Source: Chara braunii (Eukaryota; Streptophyta; Charophyceae; Charales; Characeae). From it: 35,698 nucleotides of DNA. The notes beneath the pieces were generated by a model that was not told the DNA's origin, searched no databases, and saw nothing but the letters and a program-made list of their open reading frames with translations. The DNA is taken from the NCBI GenBank assembly GCA_003427395.1, contig BFEA01000005.1:7793014-7828711 (forward strand), in the 5' to 3' direction. The translations under genes and the position numbers were made by a program. The stretch's first letter is position 1, and every line of letters starts with the position of its first letter. Below, one piece after another: positions 1 to 8,750 of this stretch.

Positions 1-90
<90 letters not shown>
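1..90. repeat. (AG)n microsatellite at window edge
   Basis: Uninterrupted AG dinucleotide run of about 90 bases that starts at the first base of the window, so its true length is unknown. The same motif recurs near 21.9 kb and 26.8 kb. Confidence 0.97.
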
Positions 91-91
<1 letters not shown>

Positions 92-289
92 CAACATAAG
101 ATGGCGCCAGGCGCTGTGCGTTGAGCCTCACTGCTCGTCACCTTGAGCACACGCACACAATGAGAGATCACACGAAGTCCACACTGGAGTCCAGAGATTC
201 AAAGTCCAGATAAGCGCAGCTTAGAATTTCAGTGGCTCATAACATACGTTGCTCTACCGGTTAAACAGCGGCTACATGGCAGAAGAAGA

Positions 290-845
290 AAGAACGATCC
301 AACCAGCTCTGACGTCTGTGCAGTCTGCTCAGATCAGGAAAAGGAAGATGTGATACATTGCCTAATTAATTGTAAAGAAGCCACAGACTCACACAGTATT
401 GGGCAAAAGCAGAAGCACTATGGGATAGTCTATTCTCGTCTCCCCTCCCAGAGCACCCCCTTCAACTGCTCCTCTGGACTAATTTACCTTCTAACTTCAG
501 CCAATCAGAGAAAACCTGGTTTGGGATGGTACGCAAGGTCACGTTATGGGTCATATGGAAGGAGAGATGCAGCAGAACACTGGATGACACGAAGAACCCA
601 CGGGAGAAAGTATGGGCAGCAACTAAAGAGATGATTGAAGCGGAAATCCTCTGTCATTTAATGGAGGAAGGTCAAACTCTGGGTGCAGAACAGCCCAGAG
701 ACAGAACAGGTGATCCTTGCCAAATTCAAGCGGGTCTGGTTGGTAGGTGACAAAGCGGCATGGCTAAATGGGCACGCTTTAAGATGGAAAGAGTGGCACA
801 ATTCTGTCAAGTCTGTATTCGAGCAGCAATACCCAGGTACATGAG
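290..845 (+). pseudogene. LINE (non-LTR retrotransposon) ORF2 C-terminal remnant
   Basis: Translated pieces resemble the zf-RVT region found after the reverse transcriptase of plant LINEs. A zinc-binding cluster starts near 330 (CAVC, then HC and C in VIHCLINC). After a shift of one base near 390-400 the frame continues with WAKAEALWDSLF, then NFSQSEKTWFGMVRKV and LWVIWKERC, which is the conserved Trp-rich tail of these proteins. A second frame change near 690-725 leads to FKRVWLVGDKAAWL and a stop near 843. No reverse transcriptase core lies upstream, so the copy is 5'-truncated, as is typical of LINE insertions, and dead. I recognise the family from pattern only; the clade is not assignable. 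Three TTTAGGG units lie about 100 bases past the stop. Confidence 0.72.
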
Positions 846-945
846 GAACCAACTCCAATCTGGGTCTAGAAGAGCATCCAAGATTCAGGCGCGACACGCG
901 GCAGCCGATGCTTCACAGGGAACAGATGGAAAAAGATTAATCTTG

Positions 946-966
946 TTTAGGGTTTAGGGTTTAGGG
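946..966 (+). repeat. Interstitial telomere-like (TTTAGGG)3
   Basis: Three exact copies of the plant telomere heptamer followed by a degenerate one (TTGAGG). Only 21 bases long and inside other sequence, so this is not a chromosome end. It sits where the 3' end of the upstream LINE remnant would be expected. Confidence 0.9.
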
Positions 967-1160
967 TTGAGGCTTTGGACAGAAACAAGACAAGCAGGGG
1001 TAAGAATGCCAGGGATTTCAGGAGGCTCATATGTGGGGTAGGGCTTAGACTGAATTGGTAGCTGCTGTAGCTTCTCAGACCTTTCTTGCTATTCATGTTT
1101 TATTTGACAGGTTCTTATTGTAGTCCCGAGAGGAAAGGTGGGCGCAGGGCTAGCGGACAG

Positions 1161-1331
1161 TCAATCCTCCACGATGTTGGAGTAATCAATGCTGATCAGG
1201 GTTCCTTCGGCCAGACGGAAGGAAGCTTGAGGGTGTAACTCTATGATGTAATTATTTCTCTTGACTTGGCGGTGGAATAGGAACCGGACTGATGCTCCCC
1301 AGAATGGAAATGGAGCCAGGACCATAAGGAC
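1161..1331 (-). CDS. Possible terminal exon of an unidentified gene
   Basis: On the minus strand a T-rich tract ending in AG (1332-1333) is followed by 56 sense codons and a TGA, in phase 0 from the splice site. The peptide begins VLMVLAPFPFWGASV, contains NNYIIELHPQASFRLAEG and ends LISIDYSNIVED. It looks like real protein: varied composition, hydrophobic start, mixed polar end. The same frame continues upstream through the T-rich tract as low-complexity FF/FL residues, which argues for an intron there. I do not recognise a family. No other exon of the same gene was found in the adjoining 1.2 kb. It could also be a piece of an unrecognised transposon. Confidence 0.3.
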   Translation of the reverse strand, partial: VLMVLAPFPFWGASVRFLFHRQVKRNNYIIELHPQASFRLAEGTLISIDYSNIVED

Positions 1332-1469
1332 CTGTTTTATTAATAAAAAAAAAATAAAAAAAATCCAACAAATTATCATATTATTATGATATTAAGCAGT
1401 TTCAGAGTTCCACCAGCGCTCATCAGCGCAGAGTTCGGCAACCCAATTCCAGCATCCTCTTCCAAGGTA

Positions 1470-1570
1470 GGTGACTCTCTTCTCTCTCTGTCCCCCCCCC
1501 TCTCTCTCTCTCTGTCTTCTTCATGCATGCGCCCATTCTCTCCCTCTACTCTCTCTCCGTCTCTATACTT
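1470..1570. repeat. CT-rich low-complexity tract
   Basis: Pyrimidine-rich stretch with CTCT runs and a C tract. It accounts for the Ser/Leu-rich open frames across 1376-1790 on both strands, which I do not consider genes. 1,790-1,930 shows nothing recognisable. Confidence 0.8.
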
Positions 1571-1933
1571 GAGGATCTCGACTCTGAATACACCCGCCAC
1601 TACTCAGGTCCGCCTCCTCCTACTAGCTGAGCGGCTATGGCCGCCTTCCCTTCCCAGCACAGCACTGCCCAGCAGGGCTCCCGCGCATGCTACTTTGCAG
1701 ATAGCGCACAAGCACTTCAGCAGCACTTCCACACTTCTCACGGATGAGCAATCTGCCCGAAATGTGGCTGGCCAGTCCTTATATTGACTTGGACTGAGCC
1801 TCAACTCGTCCCCAGCCTTTGCTTCCTTTGGCTTGACTTGGACCCAGTAGCACCTACCCACGGCCTGCTCGCTTCAGAATGTCGAAGTCCTGGTACTTAG
1901 CCGAATTTTCATTGGTGTGCTGCTGCTTGGGTC

Positions 1934-2115
1934 TGTGAGTCACGACTTTTCACCTGTGGGCGCATGACTTCTGACCGTGGGATGTGACTCTCGCCTCTGG
2001 ACACGACTTTTGCCTGGAGAAGCGTCCTTTGCCTGTGGGATATGACCTTTCAACATGAGACGTGACTTTTGCTTATGGAATGCAACTTTTGCCTTTGGGG
2101 TGTAACCATTCACCG
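1934..2115. repeat. Degenerate 19-21 bp minisatellite, about nine units
   Basis: Successive units resemble TGGGATGTGACTTTTGCCTG: most contain a GTGACTTTT- or TGACCTTT-like core followed by GCCT or CACC and a new TGG or TGA. Units differ from one another at several positions, indicating an old array. Confidence 0.75.
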
Positions 2116-2286
2116 GGTGCCTGTTGGACTTGACTCCTAACGTCCCCTACTGTGACCTTTCTGAAACTGGCCGACTTGGCTCCTTTTGGCCTGAGACTGT
2201 GACGCTGAGATTCGAATTTGGGGTCTGCATCGTGGAACGCCTTCAGCCGCCAGCAATGATGGAAAAAGGGGGGTGCACATGTGTGT

Positions 2287-2506
2287 GTGTGTGTGCTAGA
2301 TTTTCACCACAACAGCCCCAGTGCCACCCAGATGGATGGATCCAAATTCCAAGCAACGTTACCGCTATTGCAGACAGTGAAACACACTTGAGATGAGTGT
2401 GTGTTCTAAATTTTCACCACAACAGCCCCTATTCCACCCAGATTAGCAGATCCAAAATCAAAGCATATTCAATCCTATTACAGACATAGAAAGCCCTTCA
2501 GTTGAA
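2287..2506. repeat. Tandem duplication, period about 110 bp
   Basis: The core TTTTCACCACAACAGCCCC occurs at 2301 and again at 2411. The sequence following each core (CACCCAGAT, then a GATCCAAA-like segment, then ACAGAC) stays alignable, giving two diverged head-to-tail copies. A short GT run (2281-2296) precedes the first. Confidence 0.8.
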
Positions 2507-2900
2507 AATCCAACAATGAAACAGTTTCACCTCTATAGCGAGCAACATGACGTACAATAGAGGCATGTAAAGCCCTTTCTTGATTGTGTTCACGTTTGCT
2601 TTCTTTGCGGTACCCCTTTCATTGTTCTTGCAGCTCCCCATTTACCGTGCCTCTCATGCACAAGGCTCGCCATGTTGATTGTGGTTGAGTGCGAGATGCC
2701 CGCATCCCCATGTGTCATAATAGCCCGCTTGCACAGTATGAAAGGAGGCAGAGCAAAGGTGGAGGTATATTCTTGTTTCTTCTCAGATCTTCAACTTATA
2801 TTTTGTCTGTTCTCTTAATGACGCTCATTCATATGTATTACTAGTAATACACAAGAGGGAGGAAGGAAATGGGAGGCCGAGTTCTGACAGGGTTCTAAAT
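2450..2900 (+). repeat. Dispersed repeat X, copy 1
   Basis: Shares a long colinear stretch with 20,425-21,440 and 21,545-21,890. Shared landmarks include CAACAATGAAACAGTTT, TTTGCGGTACCCCT or a close variant, GTTGATTGTGG, AAAGGAGGCAGAG, ATATTTTGTCTGTTCTC and GGAGGAAGGAA. No long coding frame is conserved across copies and no terminal repeats were found, so the class is unknown. This copy is uninterrupted and therefore serves as the empty site for two insertions seen in copy 2. Confidence 0.8.
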
Positions 2901-3412
2901 AGTGACCACTGGGCCAGACCGCTCTAGAATGGCACATGAGGCCAGTCCGTGTGCGTGATGCATACTCGGTACCATCCGAGGGATGCAATGGAGCCAAAGG
3001 ACCAGCAAAGTGGGACTTGAATGAACAATGCAGCATCAGCGAAGCATCAACAAGCAATGTACATCCATACTCATACAAAAATAGCACAATGTAGCGCAGT
3101 GGAAGACTCAAAGATATGACCTGACCCGCCAGACACCGACCCGACTCAGCCCATCACACACGACACATGTGAGAGAGAAGGGTGGGACCACATACATGGA
3201 AGAACAGTCCCTCCTTGAGCACGCACATGGGGAGAAACCGCAGATGAAGGGAGAGAGGAGGAGCAGGACGACGATGGAGATGAGGGCGAAGACCAAAGTC
3301 ACAATAGCGCAGTCCAAAAATAGTCTCCCTGTCGAATGTACAATCAATGTCTGTCCCTGGGATGTCGAATCAGATCCTGGGCCCCATAGGCCGACATAAT
3401 CTCTGGCTGTAA

Positions 3413-3484
3413 CCTCTCTCTCTCTCTCTCTCTCTCAAAGACGAAGAAGAAGAAGAAGAAGAAGAAGAAGAAGAAGAAGAAGAA

Positions 3485-3543
<59 letters not shown>

Positions 3544-3600
3544 AGAAGAAGAAGAAGAAGAAGAAGAAGAAGAAAAATATGAAGAAGAAGAAGAAGAACG
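3413..3600. repeat. (CT)n followed by (GAA)n microsatellite
   Basis: CT run at about 3413-3436, then a GAA trinucleotide array with AGG and AAAAAT interruptions to about 3600. On the minus strand it gives long poly-Ser and poly-Leu frames, which are artefacts. 2,900-3,413 shows no recognisable gene. Confidence 0.95.
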
Positions 3601-3889
3601 AGAGGAGGATATGGAGGGCAGGAAGAAGAAGAAGATCTCCACTGCCTCACCTGCCGGTGACTGCTGCCACGTACTAACGAGCTGGAGTGCCCCTCTGTGC
3701 TGCAGGTCGCTGGCGAAGGAACCAGGTATGGCACCCGGGTAAGCTTTCTGCACCTCGCAGGTATGGCGACAGCCTCTCCCCTCCCCTCTCCTAGCTCCTA
3801 CACCTCTACCACTAACTCGAACCATAGCGCAGCCCTGAGAATCGCACGCAGCTCCAGCGGCCTGTCTGTCCAGGAACTAGATTGGCCCA

Positions 3890-4420
3890 GCTAGATATGG
3901 CGCTGGGCCTGGCTCCAATGCCCACGGTCCGCAATCTGGGCCATTGGATCTGAGGTCCGATCGGTGGCCCAGATTGCAGGCCCAAGTCCTGCTCCTGGTC
4001 CTAGGCCTGAAAACGGCCTGCCTGGGTCCCTACTGGACGTCCAGGCTCTCCTGCTGATGCAGCAGGAGAAGTCCACTACCGGACGACTCTGAACCTGGCC
4101 TAAAATGGCCCAGTCACGAACCTGGCCTCTTAGAGGCCCCAAACGTGGCCCTGGTGTGAACAGACAATAATTTGTTCAGACACACTGCAAAGTCCGAAAC
4201 GACGCCTTGGAACAGGTAAAAATAGAACAGACGAAAGAGTCAGCAAAAAAGCATAAATAATTTTAAATAAATAAATAAATAAATGCTGGCTCAAGGGAAA
4301 AGGACCTGCCTGGCCTACCAGGATGGCCGTGGGCCTCCCGGCCGTGTGCGAAAATTCGGCGCACGGCCCTGGGGACCCCAACAACCGTTGGACCCCGTGT
4401 GGCGGGCTCAACATGCAACA
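3890..4420 (-). repeat. Partial 3' LTR of a broken Ty3/gypsy element
   Basis: On the minus strand the LTR begins TGTTGCATGTTGAGCCC directly after a polypurine tract, so its right edge is 4420. The sequence beyond is rich in GGCC and CCTGG blocks like other LTRs in the window. The far edge could not be fixed because the second LTR is missing; 3890 is where the GGCC-rich texture begins, not a proven end. An ATAA microsatellite lies inside at 4262-4283. Confidence 0.5.
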
Positions 4421-4432
4421 CCCCCTCTCCTT
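4421..4432 (-). other. Polypurine tract of the broken gypsy element
   Basis: Read on the minus strand as AAGGAGAGGGGG immediately followed by TG. This is the expected arrangement for plus-strand priming next to a 3' LTR, and it sits just past the chromodomain remnant. Confidence 0.7.
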
Positions 4433-5965
4433 ATGAAGCCGAGCCGCAGGGAGGGCGAAGCTGGCGATCCAAAGGTGGAACCGGAACTTGTGTGCGTCGA
4501 GGAGTTGCAGGTGTCGTCTTGGCTTCCTGCTTGCGTTCATACCGTGCGAGGACGTCTGGGGCTGTAGCCTGAAGTTCCGCACGGAACAACCTACGGTCAG
4601 CCTTATGGCTGCAATACGAAAAATGAACCAAGTACTCGACTGACTTGTTGCCATAACACCGCTGCGACAGAATGTCGCTGACCTCCTGAAAACCATCCAT
4701 GGAGGGAGGGTCTTGCGATCGTCGCCCGGGAAAGTCGTCTCGCTCCACCAAAACGAAAGGAGCCAGCTTTGAGCAATGGAAGACCAGGTGGACGCGCAAG
4801 CGGGCAGGCACCTCAATAACGAACGAGGGCCCTCCGGTGCGTCATCGACGGGGACAGTGATGCGCCAAGGCCCCATCCATTTGGGAAGGAGCTTGCAGGA
4901 GATGTCTTGCTCAAGGCTGAATTCCGTTGTGTAGACCCAAACGAGGTCGCCTTCGCAGACGGGCACAAAAGACGGTGGCGATTGGCTTGAAGGCTCATGC
5001 GCTTTTGTGTCTTCAACATCTGGTCCCGTGCCTTGACAAGGAGCTCTTGCATCCGTCTAATAAACGCGAGGTGGTCGTCACTTTCGGTCGTACGTAGAAT
5101 GGTAGTGTCCAACTGAGAACTGGTCGGCGAGCCATACTCAAATTCGAATGGTGAAATCCCAATAGTTGGATGAATGGATGAGTTGTATGCCAACTCAACT
5201 TCTGGCAAGCGCTCAACCCAATCCTTTTGGTCAGGCCGGATGAGAGTGCGAAGAAGAACCTGTGTGGTTTGGTGCGCTCTCTCCATTTGACTGTCGGTCT
5301 GCGGTGACGAGCCAAACTCAGCTTGAGACGATCGCGATCGCTTAACGAGACCAACCCAAAAATCGAACATGAACCGGGTGTCGTGGTCGCACGTCTCGTT
5401 AAGGTAACCCTTGGTACATCTCTAACCAACATAGAGAACCTTGGCCAACTCTGGTGCCTTTGCCTGATAACGACAAGGCAAAACCATGGCGAATCTGGTA
5501 AGTCGATCAACCACCGTAAGGATACCGTCGACAATCGACTGTCGGCGTCCCAAGCGAACTGTTAGCGGACACAACTTGCCAAACGAACAATGATTGCAAG
5601 ACTTACATTCGACACACCTCGCATGATGTGGAATAGCACGTGACATCTCCGAGCAAGCCCGACCAACGAAAGCGCTCGCGGAATCGGCCAATTGTGTGGT
5701 TGACTCCAAAGTGTCCGGTGGCGGGAGCGTCATGAAACTCGTCAAGAAGCCGCGTATGCAAGTGAGGGTCACTCAGCACGCAAAGGAGATCCTTCCCCCG
5801 GAAATGCACAAGCAAGTACCCTTCTTGGATCCGATAGTGCAAAGGCGCCGGATCCAGTGAAGAGCAATTTGCATAGTGGTCACGAAAGTCGGAGTCGGTA
5901 TGGTAGCCACGGATGAAGCTGCTCCTTCCGCAAGTCATCGTCGATCTCAAAGGTAGAGTAGACTG
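4433..5965 (-). pseudogene. Ty3/gypsy integrase and chromodomain, broken
   Basis: Minus-strand fragments in several frames give the order expected for the 3' half of a gypsy pol gene. Near 5,720-5,610 is the integrase zinc-binding region (HFGVNHTIGRFRERFRW, then CEVC). Near 5,520-5,430 is the start of the catalytic core (ILTVVDRLTRFAMVLPC). Near 5,330-5,090 is the end of the core with its Glu region (SQMERAHQTTQVLL) and AYNSSIHPTIGISPFE. Near 4,760-4,490 is a chromodomain-like segment (FHCSKLAPFV, PPSMDGF, VEYLVHFSYCSHKADR, LQATAPDVLARYE). At least three frame changes separate these parts. No reverse transcriptase follows at the right: the element stops near 5,965 where mitochondrial-like DNA begins. 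Chromodomain integrases mark chromoviruses, which target heterochromatin. Confidence 0.85.
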
Positions 5966-6477
5966 CAGCTTAAAGGTCATCGCAAAAGAGGGGGACCCAT
6001 TCAAAGAGATCGTAAATATGGGAATTATAGTAAAATATATTGCTGACTCGGGTTCGGAACAGAAAAACTCAAAAAGTTTCTTCGAATTGTCTTGCCATAT
6101 ATTCCTGTTCAAAGTATGCTAAGAAAAACGATGTTGCTTTACAAAGATGCTAAATTTCAACAACGCTGGATCTCTGAGATGAAATTATTGAATCCTAAAA
6201 TTTCGGAACAGATTGACTTGATATTGCAATCAAAACAAAAACTGTGGGTAAACGTTTAAGTGCGAAACCAGACAAAATTCTGCTTGGAATCACTGACCAA
6301 ACTGTAGAAGATTGGGAAAAATCAGTGAGTGGAAAAGGCACTCCGAGGCAACCGTCAGGTTGGAATTCTATATAGTAACCCCAAAGACTTGCCTAGAAGA
6401 ATTCGAAGCACTTACTCGAGGAATTGGTCCCCGGGTCATGAAAAAGTGCTGGTCAAACTTGCTAGAATAGAGGCTCC

Positions 6478-6725
6478 CACGTCCTCCTTCACGCTCTCAA
6501 ATGAAACAATCCATGGAATCCTTAATTCATCACTTTAAGCTTTACACGGAGGGTGTGTCTGTACCAGCTTCTTCTACGTACACCTGTGTAGAAGCACCCA
6601 AAGGAGATTTTGGTGTATATTTAGTTAGCAACGTAACCAATCGTCCTTATCATTGTAAAATTCGAGCACCTGGTTTTGCTCTATTACAAGGGCTTGATTT
6701 TATGTCGAAACATCACATGCTCGCT
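6478..6725 (+). pseudogene. nad7: Mitochondrial nad7 fragment (complex I subunit 7)
   Basis: An open stretch with no stops encodes the C-terminal third of NAD7, the 49-kDa subunit of respiratory complex I that lines the quinone site. Recognisable parts are [53 protein letters not shown] and [14 protein letters not shown]. It breaks off about 20 residues before the usual C-terminus, directly before SSU rRNA sequence in the opposite orientation. Upstream of 6478 homology ends. The Leu in HHMLA is genomically encoded (CTC), so no RNA editing is needed there. The fragment is non-functional here. Confidence 0.9.
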
Positions 6726-6734
6726 TCCTATTGT

Positions 6735-6889
6735 CATTGCCATTGTAGCACGTGTAGCCCAGCCCATAAGGGCCATGCGGACTTGACGTCATCCCCACCT
6801 TCCTCCAGTATATCACTGGCAGTTTTTTGTGAGTGCAGCACATCGTTGCGATGTCTTAGCAACACAAAACGAGGGTTGCGCTCGTCATA

Positions 6890-6935
<46 letters not shown>

Positions 6936-6956
6936 ACACCTGTATAGCCTTTTTCC
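6735..6956 (-). pseudogene. rrn18: Mitochondrial small-subunit rRNA fragment
   Basis: The plus strand is the complement of a highly conserved SSU rRNA region. It carries ATTGTAGCACGTG, the block GACTTGACGTCATCCCCACC, the run GGACTTAACCCAACATCTC and ACGACACGAGCTGACGACA. Together they correspond to roughly positions 1035-1240 of E. coli 16S. The form GTGTAGCCCAGCCCATAAGG matches plant mitochondrial rather than plastid rRNA as I remember it. Only about 220 of roughly 1,900 bases are present. Confidence 0.9.
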
Positions 6957-7151
6957 AGATATCTGCGATTCTCTTATCTGGCATCAGATCAGACGCGAAG
7001 CGTCTGCTGAGCACAGTGCAAGGTCAGGAAATCAATACTCTAGCTACATGTGAGATTGATTCCGGACAATTAAGAGTTGGAAGGCGCAAATCGAAGTTGT
7101 TTGTCAACTTCCCTTCCGGAGCCCACAAACAAGGCTAAGGTTTTGGGGGGC

Positions 7152-7185
7152 GAGCTGCATGACGGGAAACTGTCACGTGTGGTTC
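7152..7185 (+). ncRNA. Group II intron domain V (orphan)
   Basis: A 34-base hairpin: GAGCTGCATGAC, then a GAAA tetraloop region, then GTCACGTGTGGTTC. It carries the AGC catalytic triad near its 5' end, pairs along its length with G-U wobbles, and ends in a GNRA loop: the hallmarks of domain V, the catalytic core of group II introns. The rest of the intron is not recognisable, and it abuts a nad5 exon lying on the other strand, so it cannot act here. Confidence 0.85.
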
Positions 7186-7196
7186 TGAGGGCAGGC

Positions 7197-7385
7197 GTTA
7201 TCTACCCAAAATGAAATAAAGTCCCAAAGACCTATGATGGTAATAAATATGGTTAACCCGATTAACATAACAAAAGCATAATGGTACACAAAACCACTTT
7301 GAAGTGTACTTATTTGCTTTGCTAATTTTTGAAATGTGGTGGAAATTCCATAGGGACCCAAAATGGAAATAGCACCTTTGTCTAA
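7197..7385 (-). pseudogene. nad5: Mitochondrial nad5 fragment (complex I subunit 5)
   Basis: 63 codons without a stop encode a C-terminal part of NAD5, a proton-pumping membrane subunit of complex I. Key segments are [36 protein letters not shown] and [17 protein letters not shown], which include one transmembrane helix. It ends exactly after WVDN, where normal nad5 would continue, and joins the domain V hairpin of the opposite strand. The other end (DKGAIS) may be an intron junction, since an in-frame stop lies just upstream. Confidence 0.88.
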
Positions 7386-7528
7386 AGTTTAACTCCCATA
7401 CGGTCAGTATCCGTCGATTTGGACCTTCCCACTTAGTTTCAATGGCAGGCAGGAAGTATAACAAACAGCGTACGTTCGCGCGCTTCCCCACGTATAGTAT
7501 AATATAAAATACGGGTTAACTGTAGGAC

Positions 7529-7813
7529 GCTTTTTGCAGCAAATTTTATCTTTTTTTTGCTGCTTTAGGATGCGGAGCTTATTTATTAGCCTTAATAGGA
7601 GTAGTAACCAGCGTTATTAGTTGCTTTTATTATATACGTTTTGTGAAAGTCATGTATTTTGAAACACCTAAAACATGGATTTTCTATAAACCAATGGATC
7701 GTGAAAAATCTTTATTGCTTGCTATTACTCTCTTTTTTATCACTTTTTTTTTCTTATATCCTTCTCCTTTATTTTTGGTTACTCATCAAATGGCACTAAG
7801 TCTGTGCCTGTAA
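7529..7813 (+). pseudogene. nad2: Mitochondrial nad2 3' fragment (complex I subunit 2)
   Basis: 95 codons, open and ending in TAA, encode the C-terminus of NAD2, a membrane subunit of complex I. Recognisable parts: FCSKFYLFFAALGCGAYLL, GVVTSVISCFYYIRFVKVMY, TWIFYKPMDREKSLLLAI and the C-terminal YPSPLFLVTHQMALSLCL. The natural stop is kept, but homology is lost just upstream of 7529, where an in-frame stop appears. The intact reading frame suggests recent transfer or strong conservation before transfer. No editing is required. Confidence 0.9.
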
Positions 7814-8299
7814 GTTTCGAGCGGAGACGAAACTTCGTAGTAATAAAATAAATACGTGCAGCTAACTAAATGCCATAAAGGTTGCACGTACTCAGGCTTG
7901 GTTGGTGGTGATTTCTATATGTACATTCTTACCACCAACGATAATGAGAAAAGCTACGATTTGAGTTAGCTAATTTATGAAGATCATCTCTTTTTTTTTC
8001 TAGCAAATCCTTGTTTTTTCGAAGCATCCTGTATTTCAGCAGATAAAGATTGATCTAAACTTATGTTTTTTTTGTCAAACGTCATCTCCACAAGGCGCCT
8101 TCAAGAATCCACCGAAGAGCTAAGGTTTCTTGACGACTCTTTGGTATAATGGATGAGACTAATTGGGTGGTTCCGAAGATTCTGACTTTTCTTACTTCTA
8201 AAATAGGTCTGACATTTTCAATCGCGTTAACGACTACAAAAAGAGCCCTCCTTATCCTTCAATTTTATGGGCTATAGTGAACGCCATCCTAAGCTACAT

Positions 8300-8750
8300 G
8301 AAACATGATAGGCTAGTAAAATCGAAGACAGAGATCTGCGGCAGGAAAGAACAAGAGATGAGTGATGAAGACCTGCGAGCAGCTATTATCGAGGCCTGTA
8401 ACAGGGCCGAATGAATGTGCAAACGGAACGGTGTAACAGCGACACTGCATGTCACCATCACTTACCACGAAGAAGAAACGTTGACAGGGACCACATAGAG
8501 GGAACAACAACAGCTGGACCGAGACTCGGAGGCAGAATCCGAGGCTAGCAACACGACAACTCAATCCAAGCATGGACAGGACCAGTGGGCGAGGGATCAC
8601 CCGCCGACAACATATGTGGAAGACGGTCCTTAGGCTAGCTCACGACGACGGAGGGTCTGAGGCCACGAGACGGTTACTGACGATGACGAAGCGAGAGCGA
8701 GCATGCGGCTGCGTTGGGTACTAGTGACGGACACGAGCGCTTGAAGTCAG
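8300..8750. other. No recognisable gene
   Basis: Moderate complexity with short spurious frames on both strands. No splice-bounded exon, RNA gene or transposon ends were recognised. Confidence 0.5.

Larger units (their letters stand above)
5966..8300. other. Nuclear insertion of scrambled mitochondrial DNA (numt)
   Basis: A block of higher A+T than its neighbours that contains plant-type mitochondrial pieces in mixed orientation: nad7 (+), SSU rRNA (-), group II intron domain V (+), nad5 (-), nad2 (+). Parts between them (5,966-6,478; 6,957-7,150; 7,814-8,300) have no gene I recognise but share the base composition. The outer limits are estimates: the left is where gypsy homology ends, the right is where composition changes. 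An assembly join of true mitochondrial sequence is the main alternative. Confidence 0.75.

Noticed and set aside
946-966. Chromosome end
   Set aside because: Only three telomere units, flanked on both sides by ordinary sequence and transposon remnants.
3370-3825. 150-codon Ser-rich and 99-codon Leu-rich minus-strand frames
   Set aside because: They are translations of the (GAA)n microsatellite in different frames, with no protein-like sequence on either side.
7529-7813. A plastid ndh gene fragment
   Set aside because: The C-terminal sequence ending in VTHQMALSLCL fits mitochondrial nad2 rather than plastid ndhB or ndhF, and neighbouring fragments are also mitochondrial.
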